Positions 47,701-60,116 of a stretch of 64,000 nt of DNA are shown here, one piece after another. How positions within the stretch are numbered: the stretch's first letter is position 1; every line of letters starts with the position of its first letter. The notes beneath the pieces are model-generated. The model saw only the letters and a program-made list of their open reading frames with translations. It did not search any database and had not been told where the DNA came from. A program made the position numbers and the translations under genes. Source of the DNA: Chamaecrista fasciculata (lineage: Eukaryota; Streptophyta; Magnoliopsida; Fabales; Fabaceae); assembly GCA_003254925.1 (NCBI GenBank), contig QANZ01021446.1, forward strand, positions 59,580 through 123,579. The letters run 5' to 3'.

Positions 47701-50700
47701 TACAATTATTTTGGTGCCTTTACGCACTTGAGCCCATTTGCTTTCTTCATAAGGCATATGGTATCCCTTGGTAACTTTCTCTTGCAAAGGTTGATAGCTG
47801 GCAGTACCATTAATGCTGGTAGGATGGGAAACGTTGTTAGCTTCTTCTATATGGATTTCATTTCCATCAATGTCATCCTCAAAGTCAACTTCTACTTCAC
47901 CATCATCAACCAAGCTACCATTTACATCTTCCTTCAGGACCTCTGAAATATCATAATCATCTTCTCCATCCTGTTCATCATAGTCATTGTGCACTGATTG
48001 TAAAGAGCCATCCTCAGAGTGTATGTCAGCCATTTCATCAGTGACTTCAACATCATAAGATGTCAAAACATTTTTGCTGGGGATGGGTGAATCCTTTGGA
48101 TCAATTTCTTGTTTCTTTGTTCTTTGACGAAATGGAGGGAATATAAATGGTTCCCTGTTATGCTTTATGTCCATCAGAGAAGGTCTGGAACTCCCAATAT
48201 TCACAAAAGCCCCACCCATATGGGGAACAAGCTTCGTGACTACTCCTATATATACACTATCGCATTGCACATTGCTCTTGACTGGTTCCAACAACAATTC
48301 AACCAGTTTTCCATCTTCCAGCACAGCAATTCTTTGCATGGTACATATTGAAGAGTTAATCAGTATAGTGGTAGAAACAGGATCTTTTGGAATTATATCA
48401 CTACTTTCTTCAGGCAACAACTTGTCCGTATCTACCATCTTTGCCTCATCTTCTATAGTTGCACCAGTTTTCTCTTCATCAGATTCTAACATATCCTTGA
48501 TAATGAAAGGAGGTGAATGTAGTAACCATGGTTCCTCAATAGGCTGGTATTTGTCAAAACATTCACTACTGGAATCGGGATCCATTTCAATTGCATTTAC
48601 CATATCCTCATTGTCATAATAGAATTGATCTTCCACCCCAAGTTCCCTCAACTTTATTATGTCAGTTTCAAGCTGATTCTCAATATTTTCTTCATCTGTC
48701 AAACCACTGTAAGCATTTGAGTGTTCAGAAACATATTAGGCAAAGAAGTTAATTATAAGAGGGTAACAATATGGAGAAAAACCTTTGACTGGAAAAGATG
48801 ATGAGGTTTGCTCTAGAAGATACGTTTCCTCTATGTAGGGCCTCCATGCATGTGAAGAAGATATCAGGGAGTCAGATCTAAACCATGAATCCCTCACCAC
48901 AATTTTGGTATCTTCATTCCAAGTAAGAGGAACTGACAGAAAAAACTCTGGTCCAGGCTTCCAATGGATGTCACTTGAGGAGCCTGATTTTCCCTTAATG
49001 AAGTAATTATATTTGAAGTTCAAGCCAGAAACAATCTGCAAGAAGGAATTGTTTGAGTTAAAATGCATAAATCAATGCGTAACTTGATGTTCATGTCATA
49101 TTCCAAGGATAATAAACTATTTAAATGTGTATACATGATTTATTTAATTTTATAAAAATGCTGTCTGGCAATAGAAACATTTATATCTGGATGTTTTTTG
49201 GAAACGAGAAAAAGGAACAACAAGAATGAACAAAGCATGAACATGTTTAACATGTCAACCTTAAAAATATATATATATATATACATGTGGCACGCTCGTC
49301 ATCTTTTTCAATTCAAATCCTAATATTTTAGACTTTCCATCTGCAACATACTTAATAGAAGGAGGTAAAGAATTGTCTGTTGGCTAGAATAAAGAACTTT
49401 ATGGCACTGTGTCTCCTATGTTTGGTGCAGCTGGATCTAAAGGAATATCAGACTCCACATAGGTCAGAATTTGGTTTATCCTTTCAATAAACCAGACAGA
49501 ACTAAATCATTAACTCTATAAGACCATATATTCTATGGCCCTAAGTTAGACCGTTCTAGTCAACTTAAGTTAGACCAAGCCTATTCTATCCTTCTAGCTT
49601 GGTTTAATTCCAACTTAAGAAATCCCCACATAATGAACAGGAAGAGTCTAAGACAAACTATTTTCTAGTGGCCATGCAGAGTAGTTTATTCACTCCTTAC
49701 TAAGGAGGTGTAGAAATCTTTGTTGGAAGGAGTGAAAAACTTTATGACAAAGTGTCTCCTACAGTTTAGAGCTATTGGGTTGAGAGGAACCTCAGATTCT
49801 ACAGAGTTCAGAATTCGATTGACTCGTGGGTGTCTGTCTTGAGGATACCGGAGAAAAAGGGAAGCTTTATAGATTAAGTCTTTCTATGTTGTGGAAGGCT
49901 TCTTCTTACTAATCCTAATATATTTTTAATTCTTTTATATGCATGTGCACGCAAGCATTTATTTGGCATACAAGATACATGAAATATTATCCAGCTGAAC
50001 TTAGCTCCATTGGAAGCTGAATACAAAAGATAAAACCAAAATAGACACAGAACCATCCCAACACTAACTTATCTTTCTAGAACCCATACCCAAAAAACAA
50101 AGAGTTTGGTATAAGTAAGCTTGAAATGACAGCCTAGTTGAATCACCTTAAACTCAGTCTTCCATAGGTTCACATGCTCTGTAGGAGACATCAGAATAGC
50201 CATATTAGGCTTCCAGCAGCCTAATACAGCAGGGTCACCAGTTACGTAGAGAAGCTGATCATCTTCTAAATCAGCTTCTATAGTCCAGATGATCTTGCAT
50301 GATTCTTCGACTCTAGTGCTTGATTTTCCTGAAACATCAGACAGTCTAGATTCGTCATCAAGTCCAAATTACAGTTAAGTACATTTGAGAAGTAGATCTG
50401 AACCATAAAACACCTAAATTGCAGAAACAGATTGTGCCTGGGATTTGACTAAGATAAAACAGTGAAAGAGAACACATAGACAATTCCAATCATTAGTTGC
50501 TTAGAACCAATTTAGCTTATACCAAGAATAAGGCTTTTCGTGTTTGTATAATAAAGTCTTGAATTACAATTGATCAGATAAGTAAACATCTCACTTTAGT
50601 TAACAGATGAAGAGTTTCACTTACAAAGTTGGATTACATAATCCTGCTAATTGTGGTTTATTCAATTATTAATCCATCAAACTAAATATTTTCTTAGTAG

Positions 50701-52617
50701 CTCCATAAAGTAGAGGGAAACATAATGGCAATGCTATCACTGCAAGAATTGGATATGTAACATCAAGCATGCAATCAAACACCTAATGATCTATTTCAAG
50801 AATTAAGGTCAAACTTGTGAAATTAAGTAAACCTTTCTGAGGCTAGTAACATTGACTCATCAATTCAACACCTAAACTTGTAAGAACTTACATCCTTCAA
50901 TGAATAGCTAAGGAAAATAAAAAATATATATAACCCAAGGAAAATACTTAAAGGAAGTAAAAAAATCTGAAGAAAGGTAATTTAAGAAATATAAAATATC
51001 CAATTATACATAAACCAATATCTAGAGGTCAAGTAACAAGAGTCTTAAACTATTAGTTCAAAGCAATCAGTAGCATTATTTATGAGCTTGAAGTTGAGAC
51101 TTTAGATAAGAGAACTAGTGGAGAGAAAAGGAAAGGAAGGGGATGGTCGTCGCTAATTGACAAAGACCTTGACCCAAATGAGGAGATGGGAAGCTTATTG
51201 AAAGGTAAAATCAGATGCTAATTGCAGAGGGCTTGACATTATAGGTGGAGAGCTATTTTGAGATTGTGAAGCATAACTACTTCAATTCCGAACTGGATAG
51301 GGGAAGCAGAGGACAAGGTGAACTAAGACTCAAGTCACAGTTACAAGTCAAGCTTAAGTTAGAGAGAAAGGTGGGCTCAGAGCCAGGTTTGATCACCCTA
51401 AGTCTCAAGTAGTCCATGCACTTAAACAACCCACATCCCCAAAAAAATGACTAGATATAGCTGACTGAAGGAACAAGGTCAATAAACAAGAACCTGATTC
51501 CCAAGCTAATGCTAATAAATAATATCTACTAGAGTAAATCTTAATGGTGCCACATTATTAGAGAGTAAGAAACTGATCAAATTTGGTGGTGCAGTTAAAT
51601 AAACAGATTAACAAAACAGTTGGGTAAATAGACAAACTAACAAATATAAATGTTTAAACTACCTGTTGACAATGTAGCTAATCTTCTGACTGATCTATGA
51701 TTCTTCACACAACAAGTGATTCTGAAAGCATCTCGAGGTGGCACACGATGGTATATATGCCTGTCCCAGTATTAGAAACATAAGCGCTAGCAAGAGTCCA
51801 AAAAAATAAACGCTGCAAAGAGGAGGTACCTTCCACATTACCATATAGAGCATTTCTAGTTGTATTAAGCTTCATGCTAGATCAATCAGTAAATAACCTA
51901 TCTTTCATAAAACCTTAAAAAACACCACATTTTTCTCTTCAATATACACAGTTGGTTCTCAATGTAAAATTAGTAAACCACGTCCAGTGTTACTTACACA
52001 GTTACACTAAACAACTCTACCAAACACAATGACATGGTAGTCATCTTCAGTTCCACGGTTAAATGAATTGTGCAGTAAATTGAAGAAAAAGAACTTTCTG
52101 TGAGCTGAAAAACATTTTTTGTTCCTAGTTATTGCCATAGTTTAAAATTTACAGATGATACAGCCAAAACTTGTTTCTTCTCATAGTGCAGGGGACCAGC
52201 TCGGGAGTTCACTAGACCAACCAAGTTTTGTAAGATTATATGTCACATTTTTAGCCCCTGGATTGTTAAACCTACCCATACAAATTCTTCTGGGCATATC
52301 CAAATTATAACATTAAACTAAACGGAATGGGAATAAAGGAATCTTTCCTGGGTAAGATGACACAGTATAAAAGATTACCACTTATAAAATGGGTAAGCAC
52401 TCACTTATTCAGAAAACAATATGTCAATACTACAACCAAAGGCAATTTCAGCTGAAATGCAACATCACTCACCAAACACAGCGACTCAGCCATATAAATA
52501 ATAAACTTACAGCGAGAGAGAAGTCTTAGAGGGGAACGGCGAAGGGCAAGAGAAGGGATTGCTCCGACGAAGAAGCTGGTAGTGGTTCGAGAAGCGAACT
52601 TCAGCGACGACCTCCAT
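41745..52617 (-). CDS. RNE: Chloroplast RNase E/G-like endoribonuclease
   Basis: Fourteen exons (52511-52617, 51663-51760, 50147-50328, 48783-49035, 47626-48695, 47186-47503, 47062-47103, 46509-46633, 45682-45829, 44788-44860, 43404-43516, 43172-43291, 42651-42806, 41745-41924) join without a frame break to 994 residues. Order: transit-peptide-like N terminus; a CBM20-type starch-binding domain (about 75-190, 'YVTGDPAVLGCW'); an acidic variable stretch; an S1 domain ('GVVTKLVPHMGGAFVNIG') split by a long acidic insertion; the RNase E/G catalytic core. Likely Mg-binding Asp753 ('SIDVNGG') and Asp798 ('VVDFIDM') equal E. coli D303 and D346. The zinc-link pair is Cys856/Cys859 ('CSCC'). The plant enzyme processes polycistronic plastid transcripts. 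The start ATG at 52617 gives a leader like that of Arabidopsis RNE; longer in-frame starts upstream overlap an intron-like 'ttttttcag'. Confidence 0.94.
44152..44287. repeat. 68 bp tandem duplication in RNE intron 10
   Basis: Units at 44152-44219 and 44220-44287 both begin 'cttttgaattt' and contain 'ctagatcctgga'; they differ at about ten positions. They sit in a stretch (43630-44720) of the intron that looks like an inserted, degraded repeat, possibly LTR-derived. I could not define its ends. Confidence 0.7.
45165..45524. mobile_element. Foldback MITE in RNE intron 9
   Basis: 360 bp made of two arms of about 165 bp. The left arm, beginning 'atattcagatataggcttga', returns as the reverse complement ending at 45524 with scattered single-base differences. 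The short centre is also partly palindromic ('ggtttatc' and 'gataaacc', with TA-rich loops). No TSD is certain. As RNA it would form a long hairpin inside the intron of the RNase E/G gene. Confidence 0.85.
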
Positions 52618-53101
52618 GAAGCCCGCCACTGGAATTGCTAGAGTGGGAAGGAAAACCGGTTCAATTTCGTCATGTGGAATCGAAGCACGAAGAGGAAGAA
52701 GCTGAAAAAACAAAAACAATTACAAGTCCGAAGGAACAATATTCAAGATTGAAGAGAGGGAAATGGTGCGATGGATAGAGAATAGAGTGAAGAAGTGAAA
52801 ATGGATAGAGAAATAGGTGATGTTGTGTTCTGTGTATTGGTGCTGAGAAACAAGATAAAGTAGCATATTCACTTGCAAATTGCAATACACAAATGAAGCG
52901 CTTGGCGCCTTCTGTGGTAGGCATTCAGTTCAGAGGACCCTGGTTTTCTTTCTTTTTTTTTTCTTTTTCTTTTTCTTTTATAGTTTTATAAATTTAACAT
53001 ATTATTTTATATAATTTTATAACTTAATTTATAATTTATAATTTAAAAATTAAATTTACATACCTATGGAAAGCCACTAGTGTATGTATAAAGGTAAATA
53101 T
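52618..53101. other. 5' leader and promoter region of RNE
   Basis: On the minus strand a T-rich tract ending 'ttttttcag' near 52705 suggests a leader intron acceptor or a CT-rich leader. The region further right (52930-53100) is AT-rich with ttttct runs. No separate gene recognised. Confidence 0.4.
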
Positions 53102-53405
53102 GAAGAATGAACATTTCATTTTGAAAGCGTGTCGTCGTGTCATATATGTGTCCATGTTTGACACTCATACGATACATATTCATAAGTTTCAGAATATAAA
53201 ATTATTTTTTGTGACTTTAATATGACAAATAATAGAAAATACTGGCATATATGACATATATTATGAATAAATATTGTAATTTTAAAAGTTTTTATCAAAA
53301 TTTATGAATTTTAATTATCGTCGTGTCGTATAATTTTAAAAATTTGACATGTCGATGTGTTCATATCCGTGTCGTGTCCCGTGTCCATGCTAATGTCCAT
53401 GCTTC
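53102..53405. mobile_element. CGTGTCG-type MITE, second copy
   Basis: 304 bp, opposite in orientation to the copy at 12389-12690. The left end 'gaagaatgaacatttcattt' matches the reverse complement of the other copy's right end, and the right end is 'gtccatgcttc'. Internal gtgtcgtcgtgtc motifs are shared. It is about as long as the first copy but more diverged. Confidence 0.72.
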
Positions 53406-53444
53406 ATAGGAGGTAATAGATGGAGCCTCAACCATTTTCTTTTT

Positions 53445-53934
53445 GATAAATTATATTTTGGTACCCCTAAAGTATATTTGACTTTGGTACCTTGTTCTTT
53501 CAAAAATGATCTTTTAATATTATGCTTTATTCATCGTTAGCACTTTGATATCCAAAACTCTTTTTTCGTTACCTTTTGACGGAAAAAAGCATGTGTATGT
53601 CACGTGCGTGGTAAAAAAACACGAAATCCATCATCCTAAACTCAGATTTCATGATTCAGCCCTAAAAAAACACGAAACCCTCTGCTTCAAATACATATTG
53701 AATCGTGTCTTTTGGAGGTTGAATCGTGAAATTTGAGTTTAGAATGGTGGGTTTCGTATTTTTTACCATGCACATGAGCTGCACGTGCTTTTTTGCTTCA
53801 AGAGGTAATTAAAAAAAATTGGGTACCAAAGTGCTAATGGCAAATAGAACCGAATATCAAAATGTCACTTTTAAAATAATAAGGTATCAAAGTGAAACCG
53901 GTTCATATCTCAGAATATCAAAGTGTAAAGTACT
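53445..53934. mobile_element. Degenerate GGTACC-type MULE MITE
   Basis: About 490 bp foldback with arms of about 235 bp: 'attatattttggtacccct' and 'gactttggtacc' on the left answer 'ggtatcaaagtg' and 'atatcaaagtgtaaa' on the right. The inner parts of the arms ('cacgaaat', 'atttcatgattca') also pair. The ends are worn compared with 22063-22490 and only a partial flanking repeat (cttttt) remains. It lies 39 bp from the neighbouring MITE. Confidence 0.68.
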
Positions 53935-54594
53935 CTTTTTCTGTGAATAGGAATTTTATTGCATAAATGACGTAAAGTTAAATAGATATAAATAGATGAT
54001 TAAGAGAGAATTACATATGAACTAATGGTTTTATCAAATATATAAACATTATGCAAGCTAAATAGATATAAAGCTAAGGGGGCATTTGGTACACATTGTG
54101 TGCTTGTAAAATTTTGATAAGCTCATCCACCATTCTATATTTTGTTTTAGCTTTCATTTTTTGTTTTAGCTTTCATATATGATCAAATGGTAAAGTGTTT
54201 AATGCTTGTCACTCTACAATTCCTTAATTAAAATTCAATTTCAACAAGTAAAAAGGTGGGTATGCCTCACGTTCAAAAGCTGTCTTCTTCAGATTATATT
54301 TGTTGTCAATGGTCATGAACCAAAAACTGTGATGCAGGTATTGTTTTGCTCTGTTAACTTTTCGGTAATATTGATTTAGGATACAGCCAAGAAGGTTGAA
54401 AATCTCTTATTACTTTGGTCTATTTATCACATTCCCATAATGAGAGGTAACATTAAATTCATCCTATGGTGAATGCTGGATTTCTTCTTGCTCCTTGGAG
54501 TGCGCCAGTATGCTGTAACAACAAAAGTTTTGGTACTAGTCTGAGATTGAGAATTGTCAAATCCAAACATATGTTTTTGTTATTCAGGATGCAC
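53935..54594. other. Spacer without a recognised gene
   Basis: AT-rich; a short duplication 'tttgttttagctttcat' occurs at 54142-54175. Nothing else recognised. Confidence 0.5.
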
Positions 54595-55930
54595 AAGGAA
54601 AATATATCAAGAGGGGGGTGAATTGGTATTTAAAAACTTTTTCTAAGTTAAAAGCAAGTTTTAACAGACTTCCTTAAAACAGTTACTCAAAACAATCCCT
54701 CTAATATAAATTTCTCAGAACAATTCCCTGTAACAGTTTCTTTCAGAACAAAACTTCTTAGCAATAATAAGTATGCTTAAGAACACAGAGATACTTAGAT
54801 AAAGCAAATACTTAAGCAGATCAAATATATAAACAGATTGCTAATGAAAGAAAACTAATCCTTAACTCAAAAGATAAATGCGGAATATAAAGGAGAAAGG
54901 ATAAGGAAAAAGACACAGCAGATTTATACTGGTTCAGAATAAGGTACTAGTCCTCAACAAAGAACTTTTTCTTAAACTTACGTCCAGTCCCCAAACACAA
55001 AGTAAGGGATTTTATATTATTGCTGGGCAAACTAACCAAATTACAATTGGCACTCAACCACTCACGGATCACGAGTTTCACACTTTTACAGTTTCCTAAA
55101 CCACAAGTCCTCACGGGTAACAAATCAGGTTCCTCACAGCAACTCCTCTTACAGTGCAACCACTCACGGATAACCACTATAGGGTTTCACAACAACCGAG
55201 GGCAGACAACCTATTACGACTAGGAGGTATACGAACGAATCAGAAGATATGAGATGAAAGAAATTGGTTCTCTCACAAAGAGATAGGTTCACACACAAAG
55301 GTGAATTGTCACAAAGACTAATCCCACAAAGGGTTCTCACAAAGAGATAGCTTTCGATATTGACACTTAGTCTAGCTTCAGCACATAGCAATAACGTCTT
55401 CATCATTTGAATTCTTCAGCTTTTATAGAGAGCAGCTTCAGCAGCTTGAATAGGAAATGTTCTTCAGCTTTGAATACTCCAACGGCTAGGAACAATAGTA
55501 TTTTCAACATATTTGATTTGTCTTTTCGCCTTCTCTAGAGTCTTGACTGAATTTCCATGTAGCTCATCTGACAATAATGACATATAGACGTTGAGCTTTA
55601 AACAGTATGGTCAGAATATGAAAGTTTGAAAACTTTCCTTACAATAGTTCCTTGACCTGCGGAATAGGAGCAATTAGCAGAAATCTTTCCAAAAATAGAT
55701 TTAACATTTAAGAATAACTTTAACGATCAGCATAAAACTTTCTTAATATGTATAACACACAGTTATTGCAATTAGGCACGTTTTACACTTGAAATAAATC
55801 AGATATAATATTTAGAGCAAAACTTAGAAAGTTTCCTAAATAGTTCCTTCAATCATAGCGATAATTAAGGAACAGGAATAATTCCCAGATTTCTTTCCTT
55901 CTTGAGATAAATTAACACATAATCATTGAC
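54595..55930 (+). mobile_element. Dispersed repeat, plus-oriented copy
   Basis: It begins near 'caagaggggggtgaattgg', a phrase I recognise as common in plant dispersed repeats, followed by A-rich text with repeated 'ccttaaaacag'-like units. Further on it has 'actggttca', 'cctcacagcaactcctctta' and 'tgcaaccactcacgg'. It is collinear with the reverse complement of 19440-20070. No coding frame of substance is present. The boundaries are approximate and the class is not determined. Confidence 0.55.
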
Positions 55931-56409
55931 TTCATATTAAATGCAATTCTAATCTTAATCAATCATGATCTCTTAATTATATCGTAATAATTAAAGCAAT
56001 AATCGAGACATAAATAATTTTACAAATTAAAACTTTATTATTATATAAAAATACATCGTGAAAACCAATATTAATATATGTACCAATTAAAGAATTTTTT
56101 GCAATTATCAAAACACATATATTAAATAAATATTTATACATCGTGTTTATTTATTTATTTTATTTTCTAGCGCTTAATCAATTAAAAAAAATCTATACAA
56201 AATTTATCCCAAGAGTTTTGCTTGAGATTCTTTAGATTTATCTTCTGATTTAGTTCTTTATCTATTAGCATTACATTATGAGTACTTGTATGTTCATGTG
56301 ACTACGTAGAATTAATATACAATTCCGACCAAGGGAATGAAAAGAGGAAAATTATCTGAACATACAATTCCTCTCTTATTATATAAGTTTTGCCCTAAAG
56401 AATATAATA

Positions 56410-57423
56410 TGTTAGGAATATGAATATATTTAGGAGGATATATCTATTATTATATAGTTCTTATAGGAATTAGTTAGGATCTCTAATATTAAGGGGTTAG
56501 TTAGTATCTCTATTTAGTATTTAGTTAGTATCTTTATTCAGTATCTTTATTTAGTATCTAGTTAGGATATCTATTTTGTGTATATATAGGGCACTCTTTG
56601 TGTTGCTGACTTTTTCGGCGTTTGGCTCTTCTCTAGGTTGAGCATTTAGTGTTTCGTTTGTTTGGTGGTACATCAATTTGGGATGCTTTGTATGTATCAA
56701 TTTGGCAAAGTGATACATTTGTCTTCTTTAAGGTTATTGATTGGACCTCGTTCGATTTTCTAGAGTTTAGAGTGATACAGTGTTTCTTGAGATACCACGT
56801 TTGAGTCCATTAGACAATGCAACTTTCTTGGATGTTTTGGGATCACCATTTAAGGTGATAGTTTAAAGACAACACTAACAAAGAATTTGGTGGGTGTCTT
56901 GTTTGTATCCATTAGAAGTTGCCACTCTTTTTGGACGTTTCAAGATTATTATTGGTGATGGCTATTTGAGATATCATTGACAAGAGGAGTCTCAAAGAAG
57001 TTTGTTGCAAGTTGGAGCATAGATTTCATTGGTGATGGTTGTGTGGTTACAGTAAGCAAGATGCTACTACACGTTTGGAGAAGTTTGTTTAAGAGTGTTT
57101 TTGCTTTGTTTTGATATATGGGTTTTTTATGTTTTAGAATATCTTTGTAACAAGTTGGGCAATGATTAATATCTTTGCTCCAACTTGAGGGAGAGTGTTA
57201 GGAATATGAATATATTTAGGAGGATATATCTATTATTATATTTATGATTTATAGGAATTATTGAATTAGTTAGGATCCCTAATATTAAGGGGTTAGTTAG
57301 TATCTCTATTTAGTATCTAGTTAATATCTTTATTCAGTATTTTTATTTAATATCTAGTTAGATATCTATTTTGTGTATACATAGGGCACTCTTTATTGGC
57401 CTTATTGATTATCTGAGCTTACA
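56410..57423 (+). mobile_element. TRIM-like LTR retrotransposon
   Basis: 1,014 bp bounded by TG and CA and flanked by the perfect 5 bp TSD taata (56405-56409 and 57424-57428). Both LTRs start 'tgttaggaatatgaatat' (56410 and 57196). They share about 190 bp ending with 'tagggcactcttt', then differ, so the 5' LTR end is uncertain. A purine tract, gagggagag, immediately precedes the 3' LTR, as expected for plus-strand priming. The interior of about 560 bp has no gag or pol frame. Size and lack of coding fit a terminal-repeat retrotransposon in miniature. LTR divergence suggests an old insertion. Confidence 0.85.
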
Positions 57424-57428
57424 TAATA

Positions 57429-58196
57429 ACACAAAAAAAAAACTCACTATTACGAATGGGCCAACTTAAGTAACGGTTGGTTTGTTGTGGTTTAGCCCAT
57501 GATTTAATTAAATGGGCTTTTAGCTTACCAAAAAAAATTCATCAAAATTAATTGTTTGATTCAATATCAAATCTCATTATATATCAATTTAGTCTTTTAG
57601 AATATTGTTGGAATTAAGTTAATATTTCTAAACGGAAGTTGTCCAATTATTTCCAACAATAGATTTAAAACATTGGAAATATTTAAGATACGATTAAAGC
57701 AGATATTTAACAATCTTAACGTTGTTAAAATTTAAAGTATAAAACATTATGGGGTAATTGAAATAGTAATCGAGAAAATCTTAAAAAAAAAATAGTAATT
57801 GAGCAAATTGTATATATGTCAAAAAAAAAAAATTACCCTAAATCATATTTCAAAAGTAACTTGAATTTGAATGAAATAATGAGCTTTGTAATTCAATTTT
57901 TATAATTCCAAGTTGATAGGCAAGCTCCAAAAATTTATGTATTTCACAAAGTAAAATAGGAGAGGCAAGAAGAGATAAAAGAAATAAACTGAATATAAAG
58001 AACATTGTAATACATAGAATCTACTTCCTTATTTTATTATATTTTTAAACTCCAGAAGAGTTTTATATAAGCATCAAAATTTTAGGACTTTTTTTTTCCT
58101 AAAGAATGCCTGCTGAATAATATAAATATTTTAAAAAAAAAAAAACATTATTAACATTTACAAGGAAATGTGTTTGACTACAACGTGACAACTATG
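57429..58196. other. AT-rich spacer
   Basis: No gene or bounded element recognised. Several A-rich runs (57782-57832, 58131-58145) occur. Confidence 0.5.
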
Positions 58197-58205
58197 CATG
58201 TTCTC

Positions 58206-58424
58206 TGCTATAAAAGTTGACCCAGTTGGTAAGGAGCTGACTTATAGCCCACAAGAGCATGAGTTCGATTCCCGCTTCTGATATGAGGGCCTTGTTGGCA
58301 GGCGATATGTAAGTATCTCTATAAACGCTTATAGAATTTGAAGACATGTTCTAGCTTTGGTGAACTTCTGGGGTTCAAGCCACCTAAACTTTTTCCGCAC
58401 CAAAAAAATTAAAGAAAAAAACTT
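58206..58424 (+). mobile_element. tRNA-derived SINE
   Basis: About 219 bp flanked by the direct repeat catgttctc (58197-58205 and 58425-58433). Near the 5' end is a box A-like 'gacccagttggtaagga', and about 50 bases on a box B 'gagttcgattcccg'. The body then diverges from tRNA and ends in an A-rich tail (58402-58420). It differs in sequence from the SINE at 4208-4411, so two families are present. No coding capacity. Confidence 0.85.
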
Positions 58425-58718
58425 CATGTTCTCCCATAAATATAGCTCAAACAATCATTCACTTGTAAAATTTGACCCATTAAACAAAAAAAGACAAATT
58501 TTATAGTACCCCAATTCGTCAAACACTTGGTCCAACATTAGATATTAATCTAATAAACATGGTGATTATGGTGCCAATTAAGGTGCCTCATAATAAGAAG
58601 ATAATAAGTGGATGAAATGCCATTTTTATGAGTGTCAGCATCACAGAGGTGGATGAGTTGGGTATTCCTATACCACAACCTCACATGTTGATCCTTTAAT
58701 TAATAAGAATAAGATTAA

Positions 58719-60116
58719 GGGTGTGTTTGGTTTAACAATATAACCTCATTACAATTTCATTATCCCCATTTTCATTACATAACTTAAGCTATAGTGCTAT
58801 ATGGGTGTTTGTTTTCCAATTATAAAGTCATTACAAAAATATCACTTCATTACAAACTCATTTCATTACATATTTCATATCCAATTACTAACATACCCCT
58901 ACTCAAATACCTATAATTACCTATACTCTAATACAAATATAAAAAAAAAACTATTTAGCAAAATAGTAATTTTCAATACCTTCATTTATTACACTTACAA
59001 CTTTCTCTCTCCACTCATCATTTTTTCTTTTTTCTTCCTCTTTTTCTTATTCACCCCTCTCTCTCTTACATATATATTTTATAATTATAATATATATATA
59101 TATATACATTTCGGCCAAAAATATATATATATATACATATTATAATAATATAATGTGTATATATATTTTAATATATATATATATGCCACACACTCACGTA
59201 TTCATATATATAATATAATAATATATAAATATTTTTTATTTTATAAATATATTATATTATACTATATATAATTTATAATTTATATTAATTTAAAATAAAA
59301 TAATTCAACTCATGTTATTTACATTTTAGTCCATGATATAAAATATATAATTCAGACGCCAAAAATATACATTTTGGTCTCTCCTCCAGTATATATATGG
59401 GTATACGAGAGAGGCAGATAGTGGAAGAAGAGTGGATGGTGCGATGTGCTCATGCGTGAAGATCAACGGTCATATTATTACCCGCAAAAAGACAAACCGT
59501 TTTGATTAATATATAATTTTTGGTCCCACATTTTTTTCGTGGATAACATTTTGGTCCTTCAATTTATTTTTTGGAGGAAAGTTTGCAATATAGAAACCCA
59601 ATCGTTGATGAATGCAATTTTTTACGGGTCAAGAGATATATTTCACTTTCGTAAGGACCGATTCGTTCAATTTATATAAAATCATAGACCAAATGGTAGG
59701 TTTTTAAAAATTTTCATGTTATTTACATTTTGGTCCTTTCATTTCATTACATAATACTACTCCAACCTTCATTACAAATATTCACATCTAGCACAAATTC
59801 CGAGACAATTTCATTACCATTTCATTTCATAACCACCACAACCAAAAAGTCAAAATATTATTTTTTTTATTTCTATCTATTTCCATTATCAATTATCAAT
59901 TCTACCCCTATACAATTTAAAAAAACCCATATATTTATTTCAACCAACTACAATCATTACATACCCTTTTTTATAATTTCACATCCTATTTTTTTCATTA
60001 CATCTCAAACTAATCCAAACACCATTTTCATTACATTTTCATTACATAATTTTCTCATTACCATTTCATTACATAAAATCATCATTTCATTACCTACTTC
60101 TAATCCAAACACACCC
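58719..60116. mobile_element. PIF/Harbinger-type non-autonomous element
   Basis: 1,398 bp with inverted ends GGGTGTGTTTGG / CCAAACACACCC flanked by the 3 bp TSD taa (58716-58718 and 60117-60119), the pattern of PIF/Harbinger and Tourist-like elements. The subterminal regions are dense in 'tttcattac' and 'cattacat' motifs. The centre includes long TA microsatellites (59084-59210) and a block at about 59311-59736 bounded by direct repeats of 'catgttatttacatttt', which may be a nested insertion. No transposase frame. Confidence 0.8.

Noticed and set aside
48696..48713. Acceptor 'gcttacag' at 48706 for RNE exon 5
   Set aside because: Using it gives an immediate in-frame stop after exon 4. The acceptor 'tttgacag' ending at 48696 keeps the frame.
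55164..55406. Minus-strand frame with repeated Cys and Leu in the 54.6-55.9 kb repeat
   Set aside because: It comes from short repeats (cacaaagagata-like) in a non-coding dispersed element.
58238..58280. tRNA gene suggested by the box B 'gagttcgattcccg'
   Set aside because: The flanks do not form an acceptor stem, and the TSD and A tail show it is a SINE.
59084..59212. Replication origin or matrix-attachment call for the TA-rich block
   Set aside because: Only base composition supports it. It is a microsatellite inside a transposon.
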